Positions 1 through 8,376 of a stretch of DNA of 64,000 nt are shown one piece after another. Every line of letters begins with the position of its first letter. Positions within the stretch are counted from its first letter, which is position 1. Made by a program: the position numbers and the translations under genes. The stretch spans positions 248,001 through 312,000 of the forward strand of contig OZ244844.1 in the NCBI GenBank assembly GCA_965220805.1. Direction: 5' to 3'. The notes beneath the pieces are model-generated. The model made no database searches and was not told the DNA's origin. It worked only from the letters and a program-made list of their open reading frames with translations. The stretch is from SP197 sp965220805. Lineage in GTDB: Bacteria > Pseudomonadota > Alphaproteobacteria > SP197.

Positions 1-197
1 TGCTCCAGGAGATAGCCCAGACGTTGCGCCCAGAGGGCAGAAGCGGACTGCGAAGCCTCGACTAGACGCTCCGGGTCCATGCCCTTGCCGAGTTCGGAAA
101 GCACGCCTGCCATCCGGTCCACGCCTCCGGTGCGATCGATATGCCCGGCGAGATCGACCACCGTCACGCGGCCACGTCCGCAGAGAAGCGCCTCCGC
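1..197 (-). pseudogene. AbiEi-like antitoxin C-terminal fragment (partial, broken)
   Basis: On the minus strand this stretch reads as about 65 codons ending in WAQRLGYLLEH at the window edge, preceded by DPERLV and GRVTVVDLAG. This resembles the C-terminal half of type IV antitoxins of the AbiEi family, in which a WAQRLGYLLE motif is common. An in-frame TAG lies just upstream (198-200), and no good start or continuation is visible in the three upstream frames before the MFS gene at 281. It is therefore probably a degraded remnant. No AbiEii toxin is visible on this side; the sequence continues beyond the window. The identification rests on remembered motifs only. Confidence 0.45.
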
Positions 198-280
198 CTA
201 CCGGCCATCTTCGCCAAGATCGTCTGCGCGGCATTCTGTCCGCGCGCAGTTTCGACACCGCAACATAGGCCGTCAGGGAG

Positions 281-1522
281 TCAATAGGCGGGAGCCACGA
301 CCGGTGGGGACGGACGCAAGGCGGCGATGAGATAGCCGATGACGACAAGATTGATTGCGTTGAAAGCCACACCTGCGAGGAAGGGGGTGTGGTAGCTGCC
401 GGTGACGTCGAAGCCGATGCCGCCGATCCAGCCGCCGATCGCCATGCCGAGTGTGCCGAAGAGAACGACGATGCCGGTGCACCGCCCGGTCCATTGTGCG
501 GGGAGATTCTCACGGATGATCACGGGATAGGTCGGCGCGATACCGCCGAACCCCAAACCGAAGATTGCCGCCGTGATCATCAATGATGCGGAGCCTTCGA
601 GGAAGGGGAGCAATCCCAGCGTCGCCGTCTGGATGAACGAGAACACGAAGAGAGTCTTCAGAGCCCCGATCCACTCGATCATCAGGCCGCACACGAGAGC
701 CCTGGAGACAAAACTGGCTGCCAGCAGGACCGAAAGGACCGATGCCGCCTCCATCGGCGCTATCCCGACATCGGTGGCGTGGGATTTGATGTGGGCGATG
801 GGCAGGGACATGCTGACGCAACAGCCGACTATGGCGATGCAGAGCAGCACCATCATCGCGCGGGGCCCCACGGGCGAGGACCCTTGCCCGGGCACGATCG
901 CGTCGGCGGAGGTCCCGGAGGGCGCGAGGGCGCGCGGCGAACGCCGCAGGAGGAGAGACAGCGGCACCATCACGGCCATGCTGGCGACACCGTAGAACAG
1001 GTATGTATCGCGCCAGCCCCATGTCGCCAGCCCGTACTCGAAGAGTGGCGGCCACAGGGCACCGGCGACACTCTGGCCACTGGTCACGAGGCCCACGGCA
1101 ATGCCGCGCCGCCGCACGAACCAGCGTGTCGCATTGGCCACGAGAGGTACATAGAGCGCCGCCTGACCGAGGAGTCCGATCACCAGCCCGTAGACCAGAT
1201 AGAACTCCCACTCGTTCGCCGCCATGCTGACCAGCACGGCGCCTGTCCCGATCATGACGGCGCCCACCAGGGCCGGCCATCCCATTCCGGCCCTGTCGAG
1301 CCACCATCCCATGACGATGCCGCCCACCCCGCCTCCGATGAACTGCAGGGAATAGGCAAACGAGGGAACCGAACGCGGCCAGCCAAAGCTGGCCGCGATA
1401 TCCTTCATCGAGACGACCAGCAGGAACAGGGCTCCGTTTCCCAGAACGAGCATCAGGAAAGAGGCCGCCACCACGATCCATGCGTAGCGGCTGTCACTCA
1501 GGCGACGCAGGTACCGGATCAT
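281..1522 (-). CDS. MFS transporter (monocarboxylate/oxalate-formate antiporter type)
   Basis: The 413-residue protein has about twelve hydrophobic helices and the layout of a major facilitator carrier. A basic RWFVRRRG loop follows the fourth helix, as in the MCT/oxalate-formate antiporter branch, and GWxxD-type loops are present. It would move a small organic anion across the inner membrane; the substrate cannot be read from the sequence. It is the last gene of the minus-strand run that starts at the dioxygenase (7540), 25 bases downstream of the glutaredoxin-like gene, so it may import the substrate of the acetoin-dehydrogenase-like complex. No strong Shine-Dalgarno is visible before the ATG. 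The family call is firm; the substrate is unknown. Confidence 0.9.
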   Translation of the reverse strand: MIRYLRRLSDSRYAWIVVAASFLMLVLGNGALFLLVVSMKDIAASFGWPRSVPSFAYSLQFIGGGVGGIVMGWWLDRAGMGWPALVGAVMIGTGAVLVSMAANEWEFYLVYGLVIGLLGQAALYVPLVANATRWFVRRRGIAVGLVTSGQSVAGALWPPLFEYGLATWGWRDTYLFYGVASMAVMVPLSLLLRRSPRALAPSGTSADAIVPGQGSSPVGPRAMMVLLCIAIVGCCVSMSLPIAHIKSHATDVGIAPMEAASVLSVLLAASFVSRALVCGLMIEWIGALKTLFVFSFIQTATLGLLPFLEGSASLMITAAIFGLGFGGIAPTYPVIIRENLPAQWTGRCTGIVVLFGTLGMAIGGWIGGIGFDVTGSYHTPFLAGVAFNAINLVVIGYLIAALRPSPPVVAPAY

Positions 1523-1547
1523 GGACGTTGGAAGGCGGGCGGATATC

Positions 1548-2183
1548 TCAAGCGGACTGCCGGGCCGCTGTCAGACGGCCTGGCGAGATCGAACACTGAC
1601 CGCGATCCGGATTGGGCTCGACGGCATGACCGAGGATGTCGCCGAGGTCGTCAGCACCACCGACATAGTCTCCATCGATCCAGATCTGCGGCACCGTGAT
1701 CGGCGTCTTGGGTCCGACGATCGGCTTGACCCGTGCCAGCATCTCGTAAAGCGCCGCCGGCTCGCGAACCACGTCATGATAGGTGTAGGCGATCCCTGCC
1801 TCGTCGAGATAGTCCTTGGCGCGCACGCAGTGCGGACAGGTTGCCTTGCCGAACAGCCTGTTCCCGGCAAGGGGCGTGCGCTTGGCGTGCGCCTCGATGA
1901 TGGCCTGGGTGAGCACCCCCCGGTTGAGTGCGGCCCCCTGGCTGACAAGGCGCCCTTCCACCAGAACGATGGGGGCGTGCCAGCCGCCCTTCGGCAAGGG
2001 TTTCCACCAGTGCGTCAACCAGTCACGGGTATCAACCTCGACCGGCACGCCGCCAAGCTCGGTCTCCACGACATCGGCAATCACGTCCCTGGTGAGGGCA
2101 CACTCGCCGCAGGGGATCTTCACGCTGAACGGTCCCCACGCGCCAGCCCATCGGTACAGTGTGACATTGACCGGCTTCGTCAT
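1548..2183 (-). CDS. Double thioredoxin-fold glutaredoxin-like protein
   Basis: A 211-residue protein with two redox halves. The N-terminal half has PCGECAL (cysteines 25 and 28) and later a HAPIVLVEG strand that resembles the cis-proline edge of a thioredoxin fold. The C-terminal half is a normal glutaredoxin with CPHC at 116-119, TVPQIW around the cis-proline at 165, and GGADDL for glutathione contact. I chose the ATG at 2183 because GGAGG lies before it; the longer open frame would run into the gene upstream. It lies 88 bases after acoC and 25 before the MFS gene. A role in disulfide or glutathione chemistry is likely. Why it sits in an acetoin-type operon is unknown. Confidence 0.8.
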   Translation of the reverse strand: MTKPVNVTLYRWAGAWGPFSVKIPCGECALTRDVIADVVETELGGVPVEVDTRDWLTHWWKPLPKGGWHAPIVLVEGRLVSQGAALNRGVLTQAIIEAHAKRTPLAGNRLFGKATCPHCVRAKDYLDEAGIAYTYHDVVREPAALYEMLARVKPIVGPKTPITVPQIWIDGDYVGGADDLGDILGHAVEPNPDRGQCSISPGRLTAARQSA

Positions 2184-2271
2184 GACCGCGTTTCCTCCGC
2201 TTCCCGAGACAGTTTCGGGCCGTGATTCCGGCCTGCAGGATTCGAACCTGACTGATTCGCCAGGCTCTCGT

Positions 2272-3372
2272 TCACCCGCTTGTCCAGGAGAGGATGAGCC
2301 GGTTGACCTCCGCCGCCTTTTCCATTTGCACCATGTGTCCGGCCCCGTCGAGCACGGTTGCACCCTCCACTGCTCGGGCGTGGGCAGCCGGGATGATGGC
2401 ATCCTCCGCTCCCCAGATGACCTGGCACGGGCATCCGATGCCGGCAAGGTCACCGGCAAGGTTCGCGGCCTGACGGCCCCCGGGAAAGAGCGCGTCCCCG
2501 AGCGCCTCGAGAAAGGCGCCGACACCATCGAGACGCTTGTACTTCAGCACGTCCTCGACCATGGAACGGTTGACCAGCGCCTGATCCGCAAAGAGATGCA
2601 CCAGCGCCGGCTTGAGGTCGCGGCGCGACGACGCCGAGACAAAACCGTCGATGTAGGCGCCGTTGATCTCCTCGCCAAGTCCCGCGGCGGCAATGAGGGT
2701 GAGTGATGCGACACGATCGGGCCGATCTATCCCAATCCGTCCGGCGACGAGACCTCCCATGGAATGGCCAACGAGGTGAGCCCGGTCCACGCCGAGGGAG
2801 TCCATGAGGCCGACCACCGCATCCGTCATGGTCGTGAGCGATGGCGCGGCAACGGACTTGACCGACTGGCCATGGCCCGGCAGATCAAGGGCGACAACAG
2901 GGCCGGCCTCGGCCAGTGCATCGATGTTGAAGAGCCAGTTGTCGAGATCACCACCGAAGCCGTGAATCAGCAGCACCGGAATTCCGTCACCAGGCCGTTC
3001 GGCATAGCGGATGCGGCCCACGTCCAGATCCAGGAACAGCCGTGCCGGCTCTCCATCGTCCTCTTCCTCGGCCACGGGCGCCTCGAAGGATGCAACGTAG
3101 GCGTCAATCTCCGAATCGGGAACCGATGGTGGCGCAAGAACGCCGAGCAGTGCGCGAACCGGATAGGTCTCTCCGGCCATGCCGACGCGCCTGCGCAAAA
3201 GACCACCGTCGGTTGCCTCCACGGCATTGGCGATCTTGTCGGTCTCGACATCCATGATCTCGTCGCCAGGCGAAATTTCGCTGCCCTCCTCGACAAGCCA
3301 GGACGAAAGGGTTCCCTGCTTCATGGAGAGACCCCATTTCGGCATCAGGATCGGAACAATCTCTTCGCTCAT
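2272..3372 (-). CDS. acoC: Acetoin dehydrogenase E2-like: lipoyl domain fused to alpha/beta hydrolase
   Basis: A 366-residue AcoC-type protein. Residues 1-80 are a lipoyl domain with the ETDKI motif (lipoyl-lysine 46). A short acidic linker leads to an alpha/beta-hydrolase domain (about 110-366) with HGFGG as oxyanion region, nucleophile GHSMGG (Ser204) and a late GAGHMVQ histidine. In AcoC proteins the hydrolase fold replaces the usual acyltransferase core, and the complex transfers an acetyl group to CoA after thiamine-dependent cleavage. The ATG at 3372 overlaps the acoB stop by 4 bases. No dihydrolipoamide dehydrogenase (acoL) is nearby, so E3 must come from another locus. Confidence 0.88.
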   Translation of the reverse strand: MSEEIVPILMPKWGLSMKQGTLSSWLVEEGSEISPGDEIMDVETDKIANAVEATDGGLLRRRVGMAGETYPVRALLGVLAPPSVPDSEIDAYVASFEAPVAEEEDDGEPARLFLDLDVGRIRYAERPGDGIPVLLIHGFGGDLDNWLFNIDALAEAGPVVALDLPGHGQSVKSVAAPSLTTMTDAVVGLMDSLGVDRAHLVGHSMGGLVAGRIGIDRPDRVASLTLIAAAGLGEEINGAYIDGFVSASSRRDLKPALVHLFADQALVNRSMVEDVLKYKRLDGVGAFLEALGDALFPGGRQAANLAGDLAGIGCPCQVIWGAEDAIIPAAHARAVEGATVLDGAGHMVQMEKAAEVNRLILSWTSG

Positions 3373-4385
3373 GAGGGACGTTCTCCCATGGTCCGGCGCA
3401 CCGCCTCGGCAATGCGTTCGGGGGAAGGAATGTAAAGATCCTCGAGCGCTGACGAGAACGGGACGGGTGCGTGGGGAGCGGTCACCATCGCAACGGGTCC
3501 CTTGAGAGACCCGAAGGCATCCTGGGCCACTGCCGCTGCAACATCCGAAGCAATGGAGCAACGCGGATTGGCCTCGTCCACGCAGACGAGACGCCCGGTC
3601 ATCTCGACACTCTCGAACACGGTATCGAGATCAATGGGCGAGAGCGTGCGCAAGTCGATCACCTCGACGTCGATGCCCTCGCGTTTGAGCGTCTCCGAGG
3701 CCTCGAGGGAATAGGGCACCATCATGCCATAGGTGACGATGGTCACATCCCTTCCCTCCCTGGCGATGTTCGCCTCGCCGAATGGGATGGCATAGGATTC
3801 TTCCGGCACATCGGTCTCGCGATCATAGAGATTCTTGTGCTCCAGGAAGATCACCGGATCGTTATCGCGGATCGACTGGATCAGGAGTCCCTTGGTGTCG
3901 TAGGCGTTGGAGGGACACACGACCTTGAGACCCGGAATGTGGGTCATGATTGGTGTCAGCATCTGGCTGTGCTGGGCTGCCGCCCTGAATCCCGCACCGC
4001 AGGTGGCCCGGATGACGACCGGGGTTTCTGCCTTGCCGCCGAACATGTAGCGGAACTTGGCGGCCTGGTTGAAAATCTGGTCGAGACACACACCCATGAA
4101 ATCGATGAACATCAACTCGGCAACGGGGCGCAGACCACAGGTTGCGGCACCGATGGCGGCGCCGATATAGGCGCTTTCCGAGAGCGGCGTGTCGATGAGC
4201 TGCCCCGGGTGCTTGTGGATGAGGCCCTTGGTGACGCCCATGGCGCCTCCCCAAGCGTCGTCCTCGCCGGGTGATCCGGTGCCGCCGACGATGTCCTCTC
4301 CGAGCACGACGACGGTCGGATCCCGGCTCATCTCCTGGTCGAGTGCCTCGTTGATGGCGGCCATCATGCTCAGTGTACGTGCCAT
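3369..4385 (-). CDS. acoB: Thiamine-dependent dehydrogenase E1 beta subunit (acetoin/pyruvate type)
   Basis: A 338-residue transketolase-like E1 beta chain. It has LGEDIVGG near residue 30, IDTPLSES near 65, the FxDF segment of the pyrimidine-binding domain (about 20-195), and the C-terminal transketolase domain with VIDLRTLSPID. With AcoA it forms the alpha2beta2 E1 that cleaves acetoin or a 2-oxo acid and acylates the lipoyl arm of AcoC. It lies between acoA (31-base gap) and acoC (4-base overlap). The family covers acetoin, pyruvate and branched-chain substrates; the AcoX and AcoC partners favour acetoin or a related diketone precursor. Confidence 0.9.
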   Translation of the reverse strand: MARTLSMMAAINEALDQEMSRDPTVVVLGEDIVGGTGSPGEDDAWGGAMGVTKGLIHKHPGQLIDTPLSESAYIGAAIGAATCGLRPVAELMFIDFMGVCLDQIFNQAAKFRYMFGGKAETPVVIRATCGAGFRAAAQHSQMLTPIMTHIPGLKVVCPSNAYDTKGLLIQSIRDNDPVIFLEHKNLYDRETDVPEESYAIPFGEANIAREGRDVTIVTYGMMVPYSLEASETLKREGIDVEVIDLRTLSPIDLDTVFESVEMTGRLVCVDEANPRCSIASDVAAAVAQDAFGSLKGPVAMVTAPHAPVPFSSALEDLYIPSPERIAEAVRRTMGERPS

Positions 4386-4416
4386 GTCTCCGTGCTCCTC
4401 TGGTGGCGGAAAGCGT

Positions 4417-5397
4417 TCAGTACGTTACATAGACGTCGGTCGTCAGTTCACTCGCCGACGGGAGAGGTGCCGCCTTCGCGCTCTCGAGCGCGTCGTCGAT
4501 GAGAGCTGCCGCCTCGGAATCGATGCGGGCGAGCTCGCCAGTCTCGACGACGCCGGCTTCGAGAAGCTTTCCAGTGAAGATCTTCAGGCAATCTCGGTGT
4601 GCGCGGTTCTCCTCGATTTCTCCCGGCGCCCGGTAAGTCTGGGCATCCCCTTCGAAGTGGCCGTAGAAGCGGATCATCTTGCACTCGAGAAGGGATGGTC
4701 CGCCGCCCTCCCGGGCCCGCCGGATGACCTCGCCTGCGGCCTCGTAGACGGCAAAGAAGTCGGTGCCGTCAACCGTAATGCCGGGCATGCCGAAGCCGGC
4801 AGCGCGGTCGACATAGGAATCGGTGGCCACCGCGTAATCCACCGACGTCGATTCCGCATAGCCGTTGTTCTCGACCACGAAAATCACGGGAAGGTTCCAG
4901 ATCGCCGCCAGGTTCATGGATTCGAGAACCGTGCCCTGGTTGGAGGCGCCGTCACCGAAGAACGTGATGCCGACCCCGTCATGGCCAAGTTTTTGCGCCG
5001 CCAGGCCGGCGCCGCAGATGAGCGGTGCTCCGGCGCCAAGGATGCCGTTGGCGCCCATCATCCCCTTGGAGAGATCGGCGATGTGCATCGATCCGCCCTT
5101 GCCGGCACACGATCCGGTCGCCTTGCCGTAGATCTCCGCCATCATGGCCCGGACGTCGACACCCTTGGCGATGCAATGGCCATGCCCCCGGTGGGTCGAC
5201 GCAATGCGGTCATGGTCCTCGAGATGCATCATGATGCCGACGCCTGCAGCCTCCTCGCCGGCGTAGAGGTGCACGAAGCCTGCGATATCGCCCTTGGCAA
5301 ACTCCACGTGCAGGCGTTCCTCGAATTCACGGATCGTCCTCATGCGGCGATAAGCGGTGAGCAGGCCATCCCGGGACAGGGGGAACGGATTGTTCAT
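4417..5397 (-). CDS. acoA: Thiamine-dependent dehydrogenase E1 alpha subunit (acetoin/pyruvate type)
   Basis: A 326-residue E1 alpha subunit. The thiamine diphosphate motif is clear: GDGASNQG with NN about 30 residues later (VVENNGYAES). HRGHGH and KGGSMH are also present, as in acetoin and pyruvate dehydrogenase alpha chains. The ATG at 5397 is preceded by GAAGGAGAA and overlaps the acoX stop by 4 bases, so the two are translationally coupled. It would decarboxylate or cleave its substrate together with AcoB. Assignment to acetoin rather than pyruvate rests on the acoX-acoA-acoB-acoC gene order. Confidence 0.9.
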   Translation of the reverse strand: MNNPFPLSRDGLLTAYRRMRTIREFEERLHVEFAKGDIAGFVHLYAGEEAAGVGIMMHLEDHDRIASTHRGHGHCIAKGVDVRAMMAEIYGKATGSCAGKGGSMHIADLSKGMMGANGILGAGAPLICGAGLAAQKLGHDGVGITFFGDGASNQGTVLESMNLAAIWNLPVIFVVENNGYAESTSVDYAVATDSYVDRAAGFGMPGITVDGTDFFAVYEAAGEVIRRAREGGGPSLLECKMIRFYGHFEGDAQTYRAPGEIEENRAHRDCLKIFTGKLLEAGVVETGELARIDSEAAALIDDALESAKAAPLPSASELTTDVYVTY

Positions 5398-6440
5398 CGG
5401 GGTTCTCCTTCGTGGCAGGGGGAGCTCAATTGATGGACCATCAGTCCGTGCCTGGCGGCAAAGGCCATGCAACCGGAGACACTGACGGTTCTGAAGGCAT
5501 CAGTTTCGAGATGGATGCTGACGTCATCGGATTCGCCGAAGGTCAGTTCGCGTTCACCGTCGAGGGCAATGGAACCGGTGGCGACCGAAGGTCTGCAGGG
5601 GACGCCGGGCGTCATCGTTTCGACCGACAGGACGCCAACCTTGCCAATCAGGCCGGGAGCAACCGGGAAGGCGAGTGTGCGCCGCGCGGCGCCGGCGGGC
5701 GCAAGCCTGATCCTCCTTCCCTCCGGCGTTGTCCGGTCGAGGGGACCGGTGAGTCCGACAAGGGAGGACATCCCTATGCCGTCCGCCTCACCGAAGGTGG
5801 CGAACAGGTCACGGAAACTCTCCGTCTTCCAGATGGCGCGCGCTCCCACATAGCGTTCAGCTACCACGGCGGCATCCACAAGCGCAATCTCGTGGCGTCC
5901 GTTGACGGTCACCACCAGACGCTTGTTCAGGGCAAGGGCGATGTCAGCCGGAACGCGGCCGCTGACTGCAAGGCCAACAGCGAGACCGGTGATGGTTGGT
6001 TCGCGAAACTCCGGAAAGGCGTTGTTGGTCCCGGTGGAAACTCCGGCGATCGGTGTCTGGCCGCACGACGAGGCAACGACCCGGTGGGTGCCGTCACCGC
6101 CCAGGACCACGATGGCGCCGACACCCATGGCGTCCATGCGCCGGGCGGCCACGGCACTGTCCACGAAGGTCGAGGTCACGGGCATGTCGAGATAGGTGAC
6201 GGCGGGCAGGCGAACCGATTCCATGCGCCGTTCCCGCTCAATCGTGCGCATGAGCTGGGTGCGGATTCCACCGTTCTCCGGCATGATGACCGCATCGGTC
6301 ACGCCCGCCGCCGCCAGTCCCGTCAACAACCTGAGAACGATGTTGGCACGATCATTGATCGGCAGGTTCCCGGCGTGGGAGACAATCCTGCGTATGTCCC
6401 TGGCCGATACCGGATTGGCAATGATCCCGACCGCCCTCAT
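5394..6440 (-). CDS. acoX: AcoX-like protein, ATP-NAD kinase fold
   Basis: A protein of about 348 residues with the NAD kinase-like glycine motif (LGGDGTHR) in its N-terminal half and an IANPVSARD start. It matches AcoX, a protein of unclear function that travels with acetoin dehydrogenase genes. I chose the ATG at 6440 because an AGGGGGA tract lies about 10 bases before it; a GTG six bases upstream is also possible. It ends in a 4-base overlap with acoA and lies 32 bases after the dioxygenase gene, so it belongs to the same transcript. Whether it phosphorylates NAD, a lipid or something else is not known. Confidence 0.82.
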   Translation of the reverse strand: MRAVGIIANPVSARDIRRIVSHAGNLPINDRANIVLRLLTGLAAAGVTDAVIMPENGGIRTQLMRTIERERRMESVRLPAVTYLDMPVTSTFVDSAVAARRMDAMGVGAIVVLGGDGTHRVVASSCGQTPIAGVSTGTNNAFPEFREPTITGLAVGLAVSGRVPADIALALNKRLVVTVNGRHEIALVDAAVVAERYVGARAIWKTESFRDLFATFGEADGIGMSSLVGLTGPLDRTTPEGRRIRLAPAGAARRTLAFPVAPGLIGKVGVLSVETMTPGVPCRPSVATGSIALDGERELTFGESDDVSIHLETDAFRTVSVSGCMAFAARHGLMVHQLSSPCHEGEPR

Positions 6441-6472
6441 GGGCACCTTTCCCCCTGGATCCGGCGGCGTGA

Positions 6473-7540
6473 TCAGTACTTCAGCACCTCGCCCAGAATC
6501 TCTGTGGCATTGCCACGGTAGCGGGTATCGTGGCGGCCCTCCCGCGCCCGGATGCCATGGGTGCGATAGATCTCGATGGAGTCGTCCACGGGCCGGCGAT
6601 CACCCTCGTGAGCGGTCAGCCACAGGCGCAGGAGAAGGCGCCCCTCGTCTTCTCCCGGCGGATCGTCAAACCCCCGGCGGGCGTGAAGTGTCGTCAGATT
6701 GTTGCAGACAAGAAGCTGACCCGGCTCCATCTGGAACTCGATCATGTGATCGGGGCGCAGGGCCACGTCATCAAAGTAGGAAAGAGCGGCGCGGTCCAAC
6801 GCTGGAAGGTCCTCTCCGAGTTCCTCGCAGGCCATATAGATGTATCCGGCGACATAACGGCAACTGACACATCCCTCGCGTTCCGACAGCACCGGGACGC
6901 GATGCTCGGTGACCGGAGCTTCGCCGGGGCCTTCCTCACCAAACCGGTGGTAGCGGAAACCGCGATAGAGGGGGCCGAGATACTCCGGCTTTTCGTCGAG
7001 TATCGTGTTGTGCACGGCGAGTGCGCTGGCGTACTGGGACTCCCCGCCCTCGATGCTCCTGCGTATGGAGAGCATGCACAGGATGTCGCAGGCATCGGTG
7101 TGCAGGGTCAACGGCAGGGAGTTGCGATAGGCGCGTTCCTTGTGATCCTTGCCGCCCACGTTGACGACATGACCGAGGCGGTCGCCGATGACCGACTGGG
7201 ACTGGCCAGTGCCAAAGTGGGTCCCGAGCCCCCAGTAGATGATCTCCGCCTTGGCGAGCGGCCAATCCTCGACCGGCAGGCGGTCAACGAGAACGATACC
7301 GCGGCCCCACATGATCTCCTCGTAGAGGTCACGCAGGTCGTCGGCAATCGCCGGCAACCGGAAATGATGGTGCCCGATTTCATCGAGAGTCAGTCCCTGA
7401 CGGTCGACCTCGCTCCACGCCTCATCGAGGGCGTCGATGTGGCGCTGATCCCACGTGACCCTGATGGCGTCGAGGGATCCAAGGCCGGCCGAGGTCCACG
7501 CCGAAGGATGGTGAACCGGTTGAAGGTAGACGTCAGCCAT
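6473..7540 (-). CDS. TauD/TfdA-like Fe(II)/2-oxoglutarate dioxygenase
   Basis: A 355-residue non-haem iron oxygenase. The iron-binding HxD is in LHTDACD (about residue 148), the distal histidine is probably in TLHARRGF, and the 2-oxoglutarate-binding arginine is in LLLRLWLT. Length and layout fit the TauD/TfdA (clavaminate synthase-like) group, which hydroxylates small organic molecules. It is the first gene of the acoXABC run, so its product may feed that complex. This link is inference. The divergent gene 7656 lies 115 bases away, leaving room for a shared promoter region. Confidence 0.85.
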   Translation of the reverse strand: MADVYLQPVHHPSAWTSAGLGSLDAIRVTWDQRHIDALDEAWSEVDRQGLTLDEIGHHHFRLPAIADDLRDLYEEIMWGRGIVLVDRLPVEDWPLAKAEIIYWGLGTHFGTGQSQSVIGDRLGHVVNVGGKDHKERAYRNSLPLTLHTDACDILCMLSIRRSIEGGESQYASALAVHNTILDEKPEYLGPLYRGFRYHRFGEEGPGEAPVTEHRVPVLSEREGCVSCRYVAGYIYMACEELGEDLPALDRAALSYFDDVALRPDHMIEFQMEPGQLLVCNNLTTLHARRGFDDPPGEDEGRLLLRLWLTAHEGDRRPVDDSIEIYRTHGIRAREGRHDTRYRGNATEILGEVLKY

Positions 7541-7655
7541 TGCATGTCCTTCTCGTCCAGGCGGATCCTACCAGAGCCGGGGACGGAGCGTGAAGGACTT
7601 GCACCGAGGGGCTGCGGAAGGCAGCTTTCAGGCACAGGACCAGGGAATCACGACC

Positions 7656-8366
7656 ATGATCGATCTCTATTTCGACCACACCCCGAACGGGCAGAAGGTC
7701 CATATCATGCTCGAGGAGTGCGGACTCGCCTACAATCTGATCATCATCGACATCGGCAAGGGCGAACAGTTCGACCCGGACTTCCTGAAGATCAGCCCGA
7801 ACAACAAGGTCCCGGCCATCGTTGACCACGAAAGCCCTGCAGGCGAGCCCCTCGCCCTCTTCGAGTCGGGAGCGATTCTGCTCTATCTCGCCGAGAAGAC
7901 CGGCCGGTTCCTGCCAGCGGAACCGCAGCAGCGATGGGACGTGTTGCAGTGGCTGTTCTGGCAGATGGGAGGCTTCGGGCCGATGCTCGGACAGGCACAC
8001 CACTTTCTTGCCTATGCTCCGATGAATCCTTCGGGTCCCGAGGTCCTGCCCTACGCCCAGAACCGGTATCGCAACGAGGCCTCACGTCTCTACGGCGTGC
8101 TCGACCGGCAGCTCGGAGAGAACGACCACGTTGCCGGCGACGCCTATTCGATTGCCGACATGGCGATCTTTCCCTGGTGTCGGCTTCATGAACGACAGGA
8201 ACAGGATCTCGACGACTTTCCCAATGTGAAGCGCTGGTATGGTGTCGTCAGCGAGCGTCCGGCCGTGACGCGGGACATCGCCGCTTCGGCTGACATTGTC
8301 ACCGGTTTCACGCCGGAGAGCTGGTCGGTTTCCTTCGGTGCCGACCAGTACCGGAAGCGCCCGTGA
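7656..8366 (+). CDS. Glutathione S-transferase, YfcG/Nu class
   Basis: A 236-residue GST close to the disulfide-bond oxidoreductase YfcG. The N-terminal thioredoxin fold begins MIDLYFDHTPNGQK, where the TPNG turn replaces a catalytic cysteine or serine, and continues with SPNNKVPAIVDH around the cis-proline and FESGAILLYLAEKTG. The C-terminal all-helical domain follows. I chose the ATG at 7656, which matches the family's usual start; the open frame extends further upstream without similarity. Members bind glutathione or its disulfide and reduce small disulfides. It is followed closely by an unrecognised gene and an ArsC-family reductase, suggesting a thiol-redox set. Confidence 0.9.
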   Translation: MIDLYFDHTPNGQKVHIMLEECGLAYNLIIIDIGKGEQFDPDFLKISPNNKVPAIVDHESPAGEPLALFESGAILLYLAEKTGRFLPAEPQQRWDVLQWLFWQMGGFGPMLGQAHHFLAYAPMNPSGPEVLPYAQNRYRNEASRLYGVLDRQLGENDHVAGDAYSIADMAIFPWCRLHERQEQDLDDFPNVKRWYGVVSERPAVTRDIAASADIVTGFTPESWSVSFGADQYRKRP

Positions 8367-8376
8367 GATCCCATCC

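Noticed and set aside
2231..2252. tRNA T-loop-like GGATTCGAACCT near the acoC stop
   Set aside because: Neither strand offers a matching acceptor stem, D-arm or anticodon arm at the right distance.
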